From Oehlia diaphana (Eukaryota; Glomeromycota; Glomeromycetes; Glomerales; Glomeraceae), in the NCBI GenBank assembly GCA_003833135.1, contig QZLH01000650.1:11135-44749 (forward strand): a DNA stretch of 33,615 nucleotides. Reading direction: 5' to 3'. Position 1 is the stretch's first letter, and each line of letters opens with the position of its first letter. Shown in pieces: positions 20,644 through 32,104 of this stretch. The notes beneath the pieces are model-generated. The model saw only the letters and a program-made list of their open reading frames with translations, was not told where the DNA came from and ran no database searches. The translations under genes and the position numbers were made by a program.

Positions 20644-22243
20644 TTATTGTTTAGTTACAATGAATGTTTCGATTTCTTCAATCTCATAAACTGAATTTGT
20701 ACTTAAATTATCTTCGTAAATTTTACTATCATTATTAGCATACAAACATTGATTATGATACATAAACAATGAATCAAAACCAAAATCAAATCCAGTACCA
20801 TGATAATCGTATATAGCCTTATTATAATTTCTCACACGACTTATTTTCATATTTTGAGTATCTTCATCGTTTTCAAATGAAAAAATAAAATTATCTGATG
20901 AATAATAATACTTTGTATTATCAAAACCATTAAGACTTGGAACATTATTTCCAATCGAATTAAACCCAATAGAACTATATCCACCAAATATTTTATTTGT
21001 ATGTTTAACTTTAATTAAAACTAAACTTTCCATTTGACCTTTACATTTTTTTTTAAATGTTTCATAATTAATACCATCAATACTACCACGATACATAAGA
21101 TCAAATTTATAACGTAAAATCCAGAAATCATCTTTAACAATCCATTTTATAATTATTTTTGCGAGTTTTGGGTTGATAATTTTTGAATCAAGTTTTCCTA
21201 TTCTAGGTGGTAAAGTATTTATTTTTGGAAAGGTACCTTTATTATAAAATTCTTCGATTTCTTCATAAATTTGATTAGGAATAATATTCTTATATGGTTT
21301 GATTTTATTATTAAAATCATCAGAAGTTATTTCTACAAACCGAACGAGAAGAATTAATTGATTTAATATTTCCTTTAATGCTTCATAATCTTCATTTCTC
21401 CATTTGCTTATATCGCACTTCTCATTTTCCGAAAAAGGAGTTTGCTCAATACCCCATTCAATTAAGTGATGCAAAGTTACATAGCAATTCTCATTTCCCA
21501 AACCAGGAGTCTGTTTAATACCCCATTTAATTAAGCGATCCCAAACGATAACTTCTTTAATTCGTAAGTCATCTCTTTTAAGTATTCTATAAATAATATC
21601 TTTATCAAGAGAAAGAAATTCGTTTGAAGTAATAAATGAGTGTGTATCTTCACAAATAATTTCAATACAATAATCTTGTAATTTCTTGCATTCAGTGATT
21701 TTAAACGCAATATGTAAAACAAGAAATAAATTATTAATTATCCACTCAATTCGTTTTTCAATTAAATAATCTTGAACATAATTAAATAACTCTCCAATGA
21801 GTAATTCGTCCGATGCGATTAATAATTCAAGAATATCTTTACTAGATTGTTCAGTTAAATCAAGTTCGCCAACGTAAATATATCTAATTATATTATTATT
21901 GCATTTTTTTTTTTAATGAATAAATTATTTAATTTAATTTGATAAGAATAATAATTAAAAAAAAAAAAAAAATGAAAAATTATTCATACCTTAAAATCAA
22001 GTTAAAAATATTTGGTGTAATGTTTGTTTTATTAAACATGATCATATCATTTTTCTTTATGATCCAATTAGATGAAAGAGCACTTTTGAAATAAGGAGAA
22101 CGAGCACGTAAAATTACTGAATGAGCACGAAATTCTTTTGTATTTTCATTTTCTCCAACTTTAATAATAACATTATAATCATCAGCATCATTTAAAATTA
22201 AGGAAAAATCTTTCGAAAGATTGGGATGAAAAAATGAAGTCAT
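20644..22243 (-). CDS. BTB-BACK-TLDc domain protein (intact copy 2)
   Basis: Two exons, 22243-21990 and 21883-20644, give 497 aa. Exon 1 has exactly the same length (254 nt) and intron phase as in the gene at 10613. The BTB part reads DDYNVIIKVGENENTKEFRA, then HSVILRARSPYFKSALSSNW. Exon 2 begins YVGELDLTEQSSKDILELL. Its BACK region reads LVLHIAFKITECKKLQDYC, and the TLDc domain includes LMYRGSIDG, CKGQMESLVLIKVK, IFGGYSSIG, DNFIFSF and FGFDSLFM, ending IEEIETFIVTKQ. The linker repeat occurs twice, 24 residues apart (21543-21487 and 21471-21418), which explains most of the extra 16 residues. MTSFFHPNLSKDF is taken as the start because it is conserved; an in-frame upstream Met at 22321 exists but its sequence is not shared. 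No break is seen. Confidence 0.93.
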
Positions 22244-23805
22244 TTTAAGAAAAAAAATGAAAAAGAGGTACAAATAAATAAATAAATGATAAATATATTG
22301 ACGATCAATGACTTCATGCATATTCTTTTGTCATTAGTAATTGGAAGTCACATGATATGGATGGACGCGAAATTTTCAACAACACAATTTTAATTTTAAG
22401 AAATTGCGTAACAAAACAATTTTATTGTAATAACCTGATAATCATGGTAAAAATAATATCTAAAGTACGATACAATAAAAAAAAATAAACAAATCTTGCT
22501 ATAAAACATAGATATTTTGTACTTGTAATTTTCTAAAAATTGAATAATATAATGTTGTTAGTCCGTTTCAAATTAATTTTTACTCCCCTCCTCTATTTTA
22601 GAAATTTTAATTTAAACACAAGCATGTTTAAAGTTACCTAAGAGTGTGGTACCGAAGATTTCTGATTTTACGAAAATTTCTGAAATTTTAATAAGTTTAT
22701 CATCAAAAAAAATTAATAATATTGTTATATATCTTTATAATTAAAAACAAACTCTAAAAAAAATTCGTTAATATCAAAAAAAAAATTTTCACGCAAATTT
22801 ATTAGTTGGGAAATAATAATAAAATTTTCACACGAATTTATTAGTCAGAAGCAAAAACAAATCTAACTAAACATCGAAAAAGCCGGACATAGTTCTAATC
22901 TGATTATAGTCTTGACTAAACCAAAAAAAGAATACAATATTTTTTGGCTAAAAAAAATTCCAAAAAAATTAATAAATTCTGATTAAAAAAAATCTAAAAA
23001 AAAAAGAATAAGAAAAAATTTTGGTGAAAGAAAGAATAATAATAAAATGAGGGATAAAAAAATTAATAAAAAAAAGACTAAAAAGGTAGTTTCAGTATTT
23101 ACAATAAAGCCGAAAAATAACAAAAAAAAAATTATTATTAGAGCCGTGGCAGAAATGACCGCAAATATTGTTAGTTAATCCATCAGAATAAAAAAAAAAT
23201 CCAGTTAAAATTTCAATTAACCGGAAATGTATTGGTTTAAAGATCGGTGATATAATAATTACGAAATAGATCGGACGCAAGAGTATCACACTTTCAATGT
23301 ATAAATATGACGACATTTTTTTAATTAGACTTATTGTATGGTTAACCTTATTGTACCATACCGATAAAAATAAACTCACTCACTATATCCAAAAGTACAC
23401 TAACGAATGAAATATAATTTTTTTATATAAAAAATTATTATACCTAAATATACTAATAATTATTAAAAATCCACCAATAAAAGTAAGCTTTCAAAAATTA
23501 ATTAGTTTGTCACATGAATTTTCTAAGAAAGTTTTAAGGTTCAAATATTATTTGACCAATCAATAAATTTAGCTGATAGTATGTATATAAATATATTGAT
23601 TTTTTTTATAACATAACAATTTAATGGAAATTTTGGAAGAAAAACTAATGTAATTGAATAATAGTTTGTTTGTTGAAAAAGGAACCGAAAGTGAAACAAC
23701 ATTATTTTCATTTAATAATTTCTTTGAAGATGTTGGTAATAAGTAAATTATTGTGTCAAAAAATTTATTATATTGATTAAAATTATTAAGAATCTCATAA
23801 GGATT
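22244..23805. other. Gene-poor intergenic region
   Basis: Contains A-run rich sequence (22740-23120) and a 95-codon minus frame (23092-23379) without coding character. A short plus stretch near 23675-23745 reads VEKGTESETTLFSFNNFFED, then a stop, and might be a relic. Confidence 0.4.
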
Positions 23806-23990
23806 TTTTCATAATAATTGTACTCCTATCATACATACACCAAAATCTATTCACCAAAATACATGAATTCAAAGAATTTGAATCATATTGCAATTCAGTA
23901 AAAAATAATCCTAAGACAATCTTCAACGAGATATGACATATTTCATAAAGATTCTTTTTGTTAGTATTACATAATTGCAAATTTCTTATG
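23806..23990 (-). pseudogene. F-box domain relic
   Basis: The minus frame contains LQYDSNSLNSCILVNRFWC, matching the conserved F-box end NDYSTLHSCILVNRLWC of the gene at 29174-30457. Upstream codons (CHISLKIVLGLFF) are poorly conserved, no good start is present, and a stop follows within 15 codons. F-box proteins select substrates for SCF ubiquitin ligases; this fragment is non-functional. Confidence 0.65.
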
Positions 23991-25254
23991 CCATCTTTTT
24001 AAAACTGAAGTTGAGTCAATCTTTAAATCAATAATTTTACTATATATGGACTACCCTAGTACTAGTATTTATCTCCTTGATCCTGAACCATGAAATTAGA
24101 ATGATGTGAACCGCAGCAGATCACATCAATGAAACTATCCGGTTATTATATTTTTTTTAAACCACCCTTTCTTTTACCAGTTTTTATAGACTGAAATCTT
24201 TGATTTGTAATATTTTTTTATTCTTCCAATTCTTTTTTTTTTTTTCAGGCCAAAAAAAAAAAAAGCTTTTTATTTGATTTTTTTTTTGGTTCAACCCGAA
24301 AAATTATTTTTTTAATTTTATAAAATTTCTAAAATTTCTTTTGGCACTCTGAAAGGTTTGAATAAATAAAAATAAAATAATAATGGTGGGGCTTAGATTT
24401 GGCAATAGGTTTTAGTGAATTATTTATGCAGTGATAAGAATAAATCAGGACATCAAAATGAAGTTTGTGAGCCTACAATCTGATTTGTTAAATTTATTAA
24501 ATTCATAATTTCATAATATTTATTATTGGGAATTAATTACTGGACAATAGTATATTTATTCATTTTTATATATTATATGCTTGGGATAGTACATTATAAA
24601 TAGAATCAAGTTGGTTTATTTCTTTTTTCAGAAACTAAAATTTAATGAGCTATTAGAAATATTTATAATATATTTATTTGCAATTTAAATGTTAAATGTT
24701 AATAATAAATGAACAATAAAATAATAAAGGGCAATGAACGAAAAAATATTTATAACTCAATTTATAATGAATTTACTGTTCAAAGTTAATATTCACACTC
24801 GTCCAATTAGATTTTGTAAATAAGCATCATGCAAATCAGGTACAGTACATATTAAAAGTAGCAAAGTAGCAAAGTAGCATGATTTTTTACTTGGATTATA
24901 TTGTCTTCGATCCAGGTCTAATCACCATAAGTTTATATTTTCAAATCTTATATTTTATTCGTTCAATTACAAACTAATTTTACTTATGTAAAAAAAATTA
25001 CATATACTCTATAATTAGTGTTGAACAAAAATACAATAACATCAATTAATAAAGAAAAAAATAATAATAATTTCCTAAATCCTAATTATAAAATTTGTTA
25101 ATATTAATATTTAGTAGTAAGCTTAAATTTGTTGCATCTTATATAAAATAAGGAGTTTAGGATTAATTGTAGTTAGAATATATAAATTTTCATTAATGTG
25201 AAACTATCATATTTCATGTTATACTAACATAATAAATAAAATTTTAAAATCCAC
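23991..25254. other. Gene-poor intergenic region
   Basis: A+T-rich; contains AGTAGCAAAGTAGCAAAGTAGCA-like trinucleotide-phased repeats near 24855-24880. No gene is recognised. Confidence 0.4.
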
Positions 25255-25401
25255 GTGTAGAATGATAGGTGGACAACTTAATATTGGCAAATCTACTGTT
25301 TCTAAAACTTTGTTGTGAGTTTCATAAATATGGATGTGTGGAAGATTTACCATCATTACAAGGATGACAAAGAATTCTTACAAATAATGATATAAAATAT
25401 A
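25255..25401 (+). pseudogene. Tc1/mariner-type transposase relic (HTH part)
   Basis: The plus strand reads RMIGGQLNIGKSTVSKTLL, then after a one-base shift FHKYGCVEDLPSLQG, a stop, and QRILTNNDIKY. The order helix-turn-helix (GIGKSTVS), then a (G/V)xVEDLPR.G.PRKLT-like segment is the layout of Tc1/mariner DNA-binding domains. Only about 50 codons remain. It is broken by a frameshift and a stop. Confidence 0.6.
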
Positions 25402-25544
25402 AATTAAATAAACAATCAATATTTTAGATATTATCAAATGTTATCATATATATCAAACATTCAATAAAATATGGTAATTACTTTTTTTTAAACCATTTAA
25501 CTGAAACAATAAAAATAAATAACAATTATCATACTAACTTTAGT

Positions 25545-28457
25545 TCAATCATTAATATTACAATCTAAACAATCAGTATCATCATTTGAAAGATCTTTTG
25601 TAAATGGATTGAGTAATCGAGAAGTATAATAAGCTTGTGGATGAATTGATTGACTATTTTCAATAGATAAAATATTTTTTTTTCTATATTCATCTGCTTC
25701 TTTAATTTGCTTATTAAATTCCTCAAGTATACCTAATATAGAATATGCAAAAACTTCATGCACTATAGATGCACTTGGTCTATTATCTGGATTTGGATCC
25801 CAACACATTTTCATTAGATTAATATAAAATTTTGGTGCTTCTTGCTCATTTATTTCAGGCCTAATTCCATTACATATATTTAATGCTAAAACATTATCAT
25901 GTGCACACTTGGCAAAAGGCTGTTTTCCAGTTGCAATATAATACATAATCATACCAAAACTATATACATCTGCTGCTTGAGTATATGGCTTTCCTCTTAA
26001 AACTTCAGGAGCTACAAATGGCATAACTCCATAAATTTTTGTTTTATCTATATTACTAACTTCTCCACAAAATCCCATATCTGAAATATATATATTACTT
26101 GCAGTATTTCCAGATCCACTATATCGAGCACAATCAATAAATAATACCAATACATTTCCTGTATGAAAATCACGATGAACTGCTTTATTTTCATGAATTT
26201 TTTTAAGACCTTTAATAATATCACTTAGCACATACAATTTTTCCCTCCAATTGTAATCCCTGATGATATCATTATTGTAATTATTAAGACTTCCCCCATT
26301 TGCATATTCAAGTACAATAATATAGTCTTTTGTATTTGGATTTTGAGATATTCCACATATTTTGATAATACAATCACTAGAATGAATAGAATATGCACTA
26401 ATCTATTAAAAATAAAAATATCATTATTTGAGAAGCATTTAATAAAGCTTAAAAAAAAAAAAATTTCATACCTCATTTAAAAATTCATTAGTAATATTTT
26501 GGGAATTATGCAAGCATTTTAAAGCAACTTTCCTATAACTCCAAGTTGCTAAGTAAACTGTAGCAAATCCACCTTTACCTATTTCTTGAATAATATTAAA
26601 CTGGTTATATGGTATCCATTTCACAACCATATCATTATATCTTTCAATTTTTAATTGCATTATTTGAATAAAATTATCGATTGCTTCATTTCCACTAGTC
26701 CAGTTTACAAAATCTTTTTTTAAATTATTTATTTGGCATGGTTTACACCATTTAACAATTATATCAGTATATATTTCACCACATTTTTTGCAATTACAAT
26801 CAGTTGGTAATACTATAACATAATCTTTTGTATCTGGATTTTGGGATATTCCATATATTTTAGCAATTTTACCTTCATTTATTTTAATAGAATATGATTT
26901 AACCTGTTAAATAAAAAAGTTGGTATATTAAAAGTATTTATAAAGATTAAATACAAAAATTTAGAAGTTTCATACCTTATTTAGCAAGTTATCAATAACA
27001 TTTTGTGAATTATTTAAGCATTTTAAAGTGACTTCTTTACTGGGATTTCTTTCATATTTCCCTTCTTTATACTCTAGTAAACCATTCTTCCATTTTGCCA
27101 AATATACTCTAGTAAAATCACCATTGCTTATTTCTTCAATAATACTAAATTGGTTATAAGGTATCCATTCAACTATAATATCATTATGACTTTCAATTTT
27201 TAATTGCATTTCTTGAATAAAATTATCAATTTCATTATTTCCACTAGTCCAGCTTGAAAAATTCTGTTCTAAATTACTTATTTGACATGGTCTACACCAT
27301 TCAAATTTTTTATCTGTAACTACATCACCACGTTCTTTGCAATTACAATCATTTTGAAACACTATAACATAATCATTCGTATCAGGATTTTGGGATATTC
27401 CACACATTGTATATTCATTTAATTTATATGAATATGCTTTAATCTGTTAAGTATAAAAAGTTGTTATAATATCATATTTTTATTTTAATATAAAAAATTG
27501 GAAGTTTCATACCTCATTTAGAAGGTTAATAATAATATTTTGTGAATTATTAAAATGCATTAAAGTGACCTTTTTATTAGGATTTCTTTCATATTTCTTT
27601 TCTTTATAATTATATTTTAATAAACCATTCATCCATATTGCCGAATATACACTAGCCAAATCATCTTTCTTTATTTCTTTAATAACACTAAATTGGTTAT
27701 AAGGTATCCATTCAATAATTATATCATCTTTTTGAATATTCAATTGGATTTCTTGAATAAATTCATCAATTTTTTCATTGCCACTGGTCCAGTTTGCCAA
27801 GTTTTGTTTCATATTATTTATTTGACATTGTTTACACCATTTAACCTCTACATCTGTATATATATCACCACATTCTTTGCAATTACAATCATTTTGAAAT
27901 ACTATAACATAATCTTTTGTATCAGGATTTTGGGATATACCATATATTTTAGGAATCTTACATTCGTCTACTCTAATTGAATATGCTTTAATCTGTTAAA
28001 TATAAAAATGTTGTTCTAATAAAGTAATTTTTAAAGATTAAATAATAATAAAAAATTAGAAGTTTCATACCTCATTCAGCAAATCATTAATAACATTTTG
28101 TGAATGATTCAAGTATTTTAAAGTAACTTCTTTATTAGGTACTCTTTCACGTTTCCTGCTTTGTTTAATATATATTAATGAGCCATCCTTCCAAATTGCT
28201 GTAGCAAAATCATCTTTGCTTAATTTTTTAATACTATTGAATTGACCATAAGGTATCCATTCAACAATTATATCTTCCTCTTTATCAATCTTTGATTGTA
28301 TTTCTTGAATAATTTTATCAATATTTTCATTTCCACTAGTCCAGTTTGTAAAATTATTTTTTAAATTATTTATTAAACATGGCTTACACCATTTTTCACC
28401 TATATATGAATATATTTTACCACAACTTTCGCATATAATATCATTTTGAGATGACAT
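25545..28457 (-). CDS. Protein kinase with four tandem N-lobe-like modules
   Basis: Five exons, all with phase-0 introns: 28457-28071, 27992-27513, 27443-26976, 26903-26472 and 26402-25545, 874 aa. Each of the first four exons carries the same module: a CxxC...WC(K/R)xC zinc-ribbon-like segment (one CxxC Cys is Arg in module 3), then NWTSGN-type, then IxEWIPYxQF and a kinase glycine-loop region. Each ends at LNE(V). In modules 1-3 the glycine loop is degraded (LSKDDFAT, IKKDDLASVY, ISNGDFTRVY) and the VAIK position reads VTLK, VTLM, VTLK. Module 4 is canonical: IGKGGFATVY at about residue 552 and VALK with K574. Exon 5 supplies the rest: LEYANGGSL, HRD at about 665-667 within HRDFHTGN, DMG at 697-699 in place of DFG, APE at 720-722, and DVYSFGMIMYYIATGKQPF. 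One catalytic domain therefore looks active, probably as a Ser/Thr or tyrosine-kinase-like enzyme; its substrate is unknown. Confidence 0.88.
26472..28457 (-). repeat. Four-fold exon-plus-intron tandem duplication in the kinase gene
   Basis: Module starts are at 28457, 27992, 27443 and 26903, 465-550 bp apart. Duplication includes the introns: three of the four begin GTATGAAACTTC(T/C)AA and the fourth GTATGAAATTT, and three of the four acceptors are preceded by TTAACAG or GTTAACAG-like sequence. Confidence 0.85.
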
Positions 28458-28466
28458 GATTAAGGA

Positions 28467-28500
<34 letters not shown>

Positions 28501-29173
28501 CGGCGTAATGAACGTTAACTATTTTTATAGAGGCGGCATCAAAAACAGTTACATAAATAATGTGATGATTGTTACAAAATTTCCGTGACACAAATTGAAT
28601 TGGAAATCGTGTACGTCATTATTTTTTTAAGTGTAACTCAACACTGTTTCTCTATAAATATGCAGGTCAAATTTAATCGGAAGCTCAATTCTATTAATAG
28701 AAAAAATGGAAGTTATGTAATAAACCTACCTAAATAAAGAAATTTCTTCATTATATTTTTATTTAGTAATATTTATACTTTTCTCTTACCGTATCTTTAA
28801 AAAAAATTAATATATTATGAAAATATTTAAATTTAATAATAAATCACATAATAAGTGACTGGTTTTTAAAATTATCTTAAAACTTACAACAGCTAATACT
28901 CCATTTTCAACATACCTATATGTGATTTGTTATTGCGAAAGGGTTTCATTTTCTTTATTATCACCAATAATTTTTTTTTATAATAATTTAAATTTCTCAA
29001 GTTTTTATAAAATAGTTTAATTGGGTTAAAATCTTGTCAAAATAAAAATTAAATTTTGAAAATGATTAATTGATCGGTTAAATTTAACTATTTTACTAAA
29101 TTAATTAATTTGGATAGCATATTTTTTTTTTTTGATCCTTTTTTTTTGACCGGATCTTTTTCTTTATAATAAT
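28458..29173. other. Upstream region of the kinase gene
   Basis: A long A run (about 28469-28499) lies directly upstream of the start codon. Two stretches of normal complexity (28500-28700, 28890-28950) show no gene. Confidence 0.4.
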
Positions 29174-30457
29174 CTATACTATTATTGTATTTTTTCGTGT
29201 ATTTTTTTTACTTACGTAATCTAATTTAGAAGGGAGAATTTGTCCTAGATTTTTTAATATTAATGAACTACAAATTTTTGAATAGGATTTATGTTCACAT
29301 ATATTGATTGTAAGATAATTGAGACTTTGTTTAATATTTTCAATTAAATTGATTCTTTGACGAGTATTAATCTCATTTTCATATCCAACAAAATAAAGAA
29401 AATTAATATTGTTACAATATTTTAATAATTGTAATATATCTTGAGTATCACAATTAATTCTACTCTCGCCGAAATTTTCTAAATAATCACCAGATTTTAA
29501 TAATAATTGTTGCAATGATTCAATTTGTAATTCATCATCTAAAATTAAAGATTTTAATTTAAATGGTTTAGTTAAATTATTAATTTGTTGAATAAACCTA
29601 TTCAAGGAAGAACAATGGATAATATGAACAGATTCTAAAACATTTAATTGTTCAAATATTTTATCAAGATCGATTGCTACTCTAAAATTGACGTAATAGA
29701 AAGTAATTGTATTTAAGGTATTTGACCAATTATAATCTTTTGATAATAATAATGATTGATATGAAGGTAAATGAAATCCATATATTAAAATTTTCTTGGG
29801 ATTTTGATGTAAATGAATCATTTGTAATACATGGTCATTAATTATCGTATAGTCGTCATCACTGATAAAAAGTTTCAAATTTCCAATATTGTGAATAAAA
29901 TTTTGGTTTTGCAAAATTAACTCAAGTATTTCATTAAGAATTGCTCTGTCATAAATACCTAAGATATCTAAGGTCATAATTTCAAGAGTATGTAAATTTA
30001 CTTCACTTTCAATAAAAATTTTAATTAGTGACATTTGAACTAATCTCTTAAAATATTCTTCAGAAACATCTGTTTAAATTCCGAATTTTGAATTCATAAT
30101 AACAGAACAAAACCACTTATCAACAGAAGTGTATAACTTCCGTGTATTCAAATATTTTAAAAAACTAGGATAATTAAACAGTGTATTCGTAGATAATAAT
30201 GAATTATTAATAGTTTTATATTCATTTAATTTTGTTATAAAATCATTATTTAAATTATTATATAAGTAAATTTCAATAAAATCATAGTTTCTGATACGAA
30301 TTGAAAATGGATTTTCCCATAATAATGGAATTGCTAAACGACACCATAATCTGTTAACTAAAATGCATGAATGTAAAGTTGAATAATCATTCTGAAAATA
30401 TTTTATAATTTCATAAGTTAATTCAGGTAAATCTCCTAAAAATATTTTTGAACACAT
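29174..30457 (-). pseudogene. F-box protein gene with one in-frame TAA
   Basis: Starts MCSKIFLGDLPELTYEIIKY at 30457, then STLHSCILVNRLWCRLAIPL and LWENPF, a typical F-box. TAA at 30074-30076 interrupts after VIMNSKFGI. The same frame continues without a break as TDVSEEYFKRLVQMSLIKIF and IESEVNLHTLEI, and then Leu-rich segments (NIGNLKLFIS, LESVHIIHCSSLNR, LKSLILDDELQIESL, YCNNINFLYFVG) of the kind found in the substrate-binding part of this family. No GT-AG intron can remove the stop. The frame ends at 29174, shortly after LGQILPSKLDY followed by GTAAGT (29218-29213), a good donor with no recognisable next exon; family members usually go on. So the gene is both interrupted and probably truncated. 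Intact relatives would act as SCF ubiquitin-ligase adaptors. Confidence 0.82.
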
Positions 30458-30685
30458 GTTGTAATTGAAGGAAAGTATCAATTTTATTATTATGTCGAGC
30501 TGGGTATATTATATATGATTCTGATGTCGCACAACTCATACAATTTATTCTGATTAATAGTGTGTGATATGCTTAATTATGCGCAGCTTTAACTAATGAA
30601 CATTAATTATAGCAAATATTGCATAAGTCATTATAAAACTTAGTGACAATGCGTGTAACTACAATCGATTAAGATTGAACAATTT

Positions 30686-30790
30686 TATATCCATTTAATT
30701 TTGTTTTAAATCACCATTTAAACTAATTAAGTAAAATTTTGATAAAACTATAATTCCGGATAGGAATTGAAAGCGGAATTTCCCAGACGG
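30686..30790 (-). pseudogene. Second, diverged F-box gene fragment
   Basis: About 105 bp align by eye with the neighbouring F-box gene (about 30220-30330) in the same orientation. Shared blocks include CATTTAATTTTGTT, ATTTAAA...AAGTAAA(T/A)TT, GATA(A/C)(G/G)AATTGAAA and GGATTTTCCC/GGAATTTCCC. It codes for the region just after the F-box and has stops. It suggests an old tandem duplication of the F-box gene. Confidence 0.6.
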
Positions 30791-31163
30791 CCAGACCTTT
30801 TTATTCAGATAATATGGCAAACCTGATAATTTTATTAGGATATCTGTTGGTAATTTATTCTTTTAAAAAATAATTATATCATACACTTTTATAATTTTCT
30901 ATTTCATTTTTTTGTGTTCATTTAATTATGATATTCATTCTTTATCAGATTTCTAGTCGTCACCAGTGTTGGATTTTATAAGCGCAAAGAATTAATCACA
31001 TAAAAATAATTTTATTTTAAAAATCCGATAATATTTATTATTCTGTTTTAAGTTTACTATAAAAAATGAATAATATACTTGTAATAATTCCATTAATAGA
31101 TATACAGTAAATATTAATTCATTTATGAATATATATTATACAGAAATAAAAGTAAAGCAATGA
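30791..31163. other. Intergenic, no gene seen
   Basis: A+T-rich spacer between the F-box fragment and the small gene at 31164. Confidence 0.4.
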
Positions 31164-31675
31164 ATGACTTATCACAATAAAAAACGGAAAACAAGATCTG
31201 ATAATAGTAGTGTATAGTCATTACAAGAAAAAGAAAATATTCCCAAAAATGATGATAAAAAAAATGATAATATTAACGCATCTAGTTCAACCACAGATAT
31301 CAGTGACGGAATTAGTGGTAATAGACAATGGTTTAAGCAAAAAAAAAAAGTATAGTCTTATTACTATTTATTATATTTAAAATTTAAATATCAAAAGGTA
31401 TTAAAGACAATTTAACTTTATATTACTAGATAATGAATTATCTTGTCTTTTTTTGCAACCAGTCTTTGCCTAATCCTTTACCAAGAAAATAGCTTGATTA
31501 TTTGAAAATATTACAGAATAAAGGTATAAAAATAACATTTATTTATTATTATTTATTTTATGATCATAAAAAATTCTCTCAATTTATCGTTACATATTTG
31601 TTTTTAGATAAAATATTAGAAACTGATAGCGCGGAATTTTGTTTTATTTACTATGCAGAAACTGCAATTGTATAG
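31164..31675 (+). pseudogene. Small three-exon gene with two in-frame TAG codons
   Basis: Exons 31164-31349, 31430-31523 and 31608-31675 join in frame with GT-AG introns to give 115 codons. The N-terminus is basic then Ser/Asn-rich (MTYHNKKRKTRSDNSSV, SLQEKENIPKNDDKKND, TTDISDGISGNRQW). Exons 2-3 read NQSLPNPLPRK, LDYLKILQNKDKILETDSAE and FCFIYYAETAIV. TAG interrupts at 31215-31217 (between SSV and SLQ) and at 31490-31492 (between LPRK and LDY). Otherwise splice phases agree throughout, so it was a real gene recently. The basic, KENxP-containing start resembles N-termini of some BED-finger/hAT-type proteins, but I cannot name the family. Confidence 0.5.
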
Positions 31676-31924
31676 TAATTATTTTTGACGTAAATAATCT
31701 GTTAATAAAAATTTTTTATTAGTAAAGTGTAATTCTTGCACGAAATAAATACATTATAAAAAATTATGCATTTTTAGTTTGAAAATTTAATATATATGAA
31801 ATTTATTTAACTTGTGCTACAAAAATATAACAATTTTTGCCCAATCAAATTCGGACCGTGGTCCTGCTCATATAAATGGTCCTGTCACACAATTTTTTAT
31901 CAAATATCAAGCGCTCATTCATCT

Positions 31925-31927
<3 letters not shown>

Positions 31928-31963
<36 letters not shown>
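31928..31963. repeat. A36 homopolymer
   Basis: Uninterrupted run of 36 A on the plus strand. It may be a retroposed poly(A) tail or a slippage tract; no target duplication is evident. Confidence 0.8.
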
Positions 31964-31965
<2 letters not shown>

Positions 31966-32104
31966 AATCTCTGCTGTATTATAGCCGTTTTTCCTTTTCT
32001 TCCTTTTATCATTTTTTTATTAGTTATTTTTTATTTACTTATATTACTACTTCTCAGGTATTATTAGATTATAAGCCAAAGCATATTAAACCATCTGATA
32101 TACC

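Noticed and set aside
25545..28457. Separate tandem kinase genes instead of one
   Set aside because: Only the first module has a clear start and the last a stop; all junctions have matching phase-0 GT-AG introns and there are no intergenic spacers.
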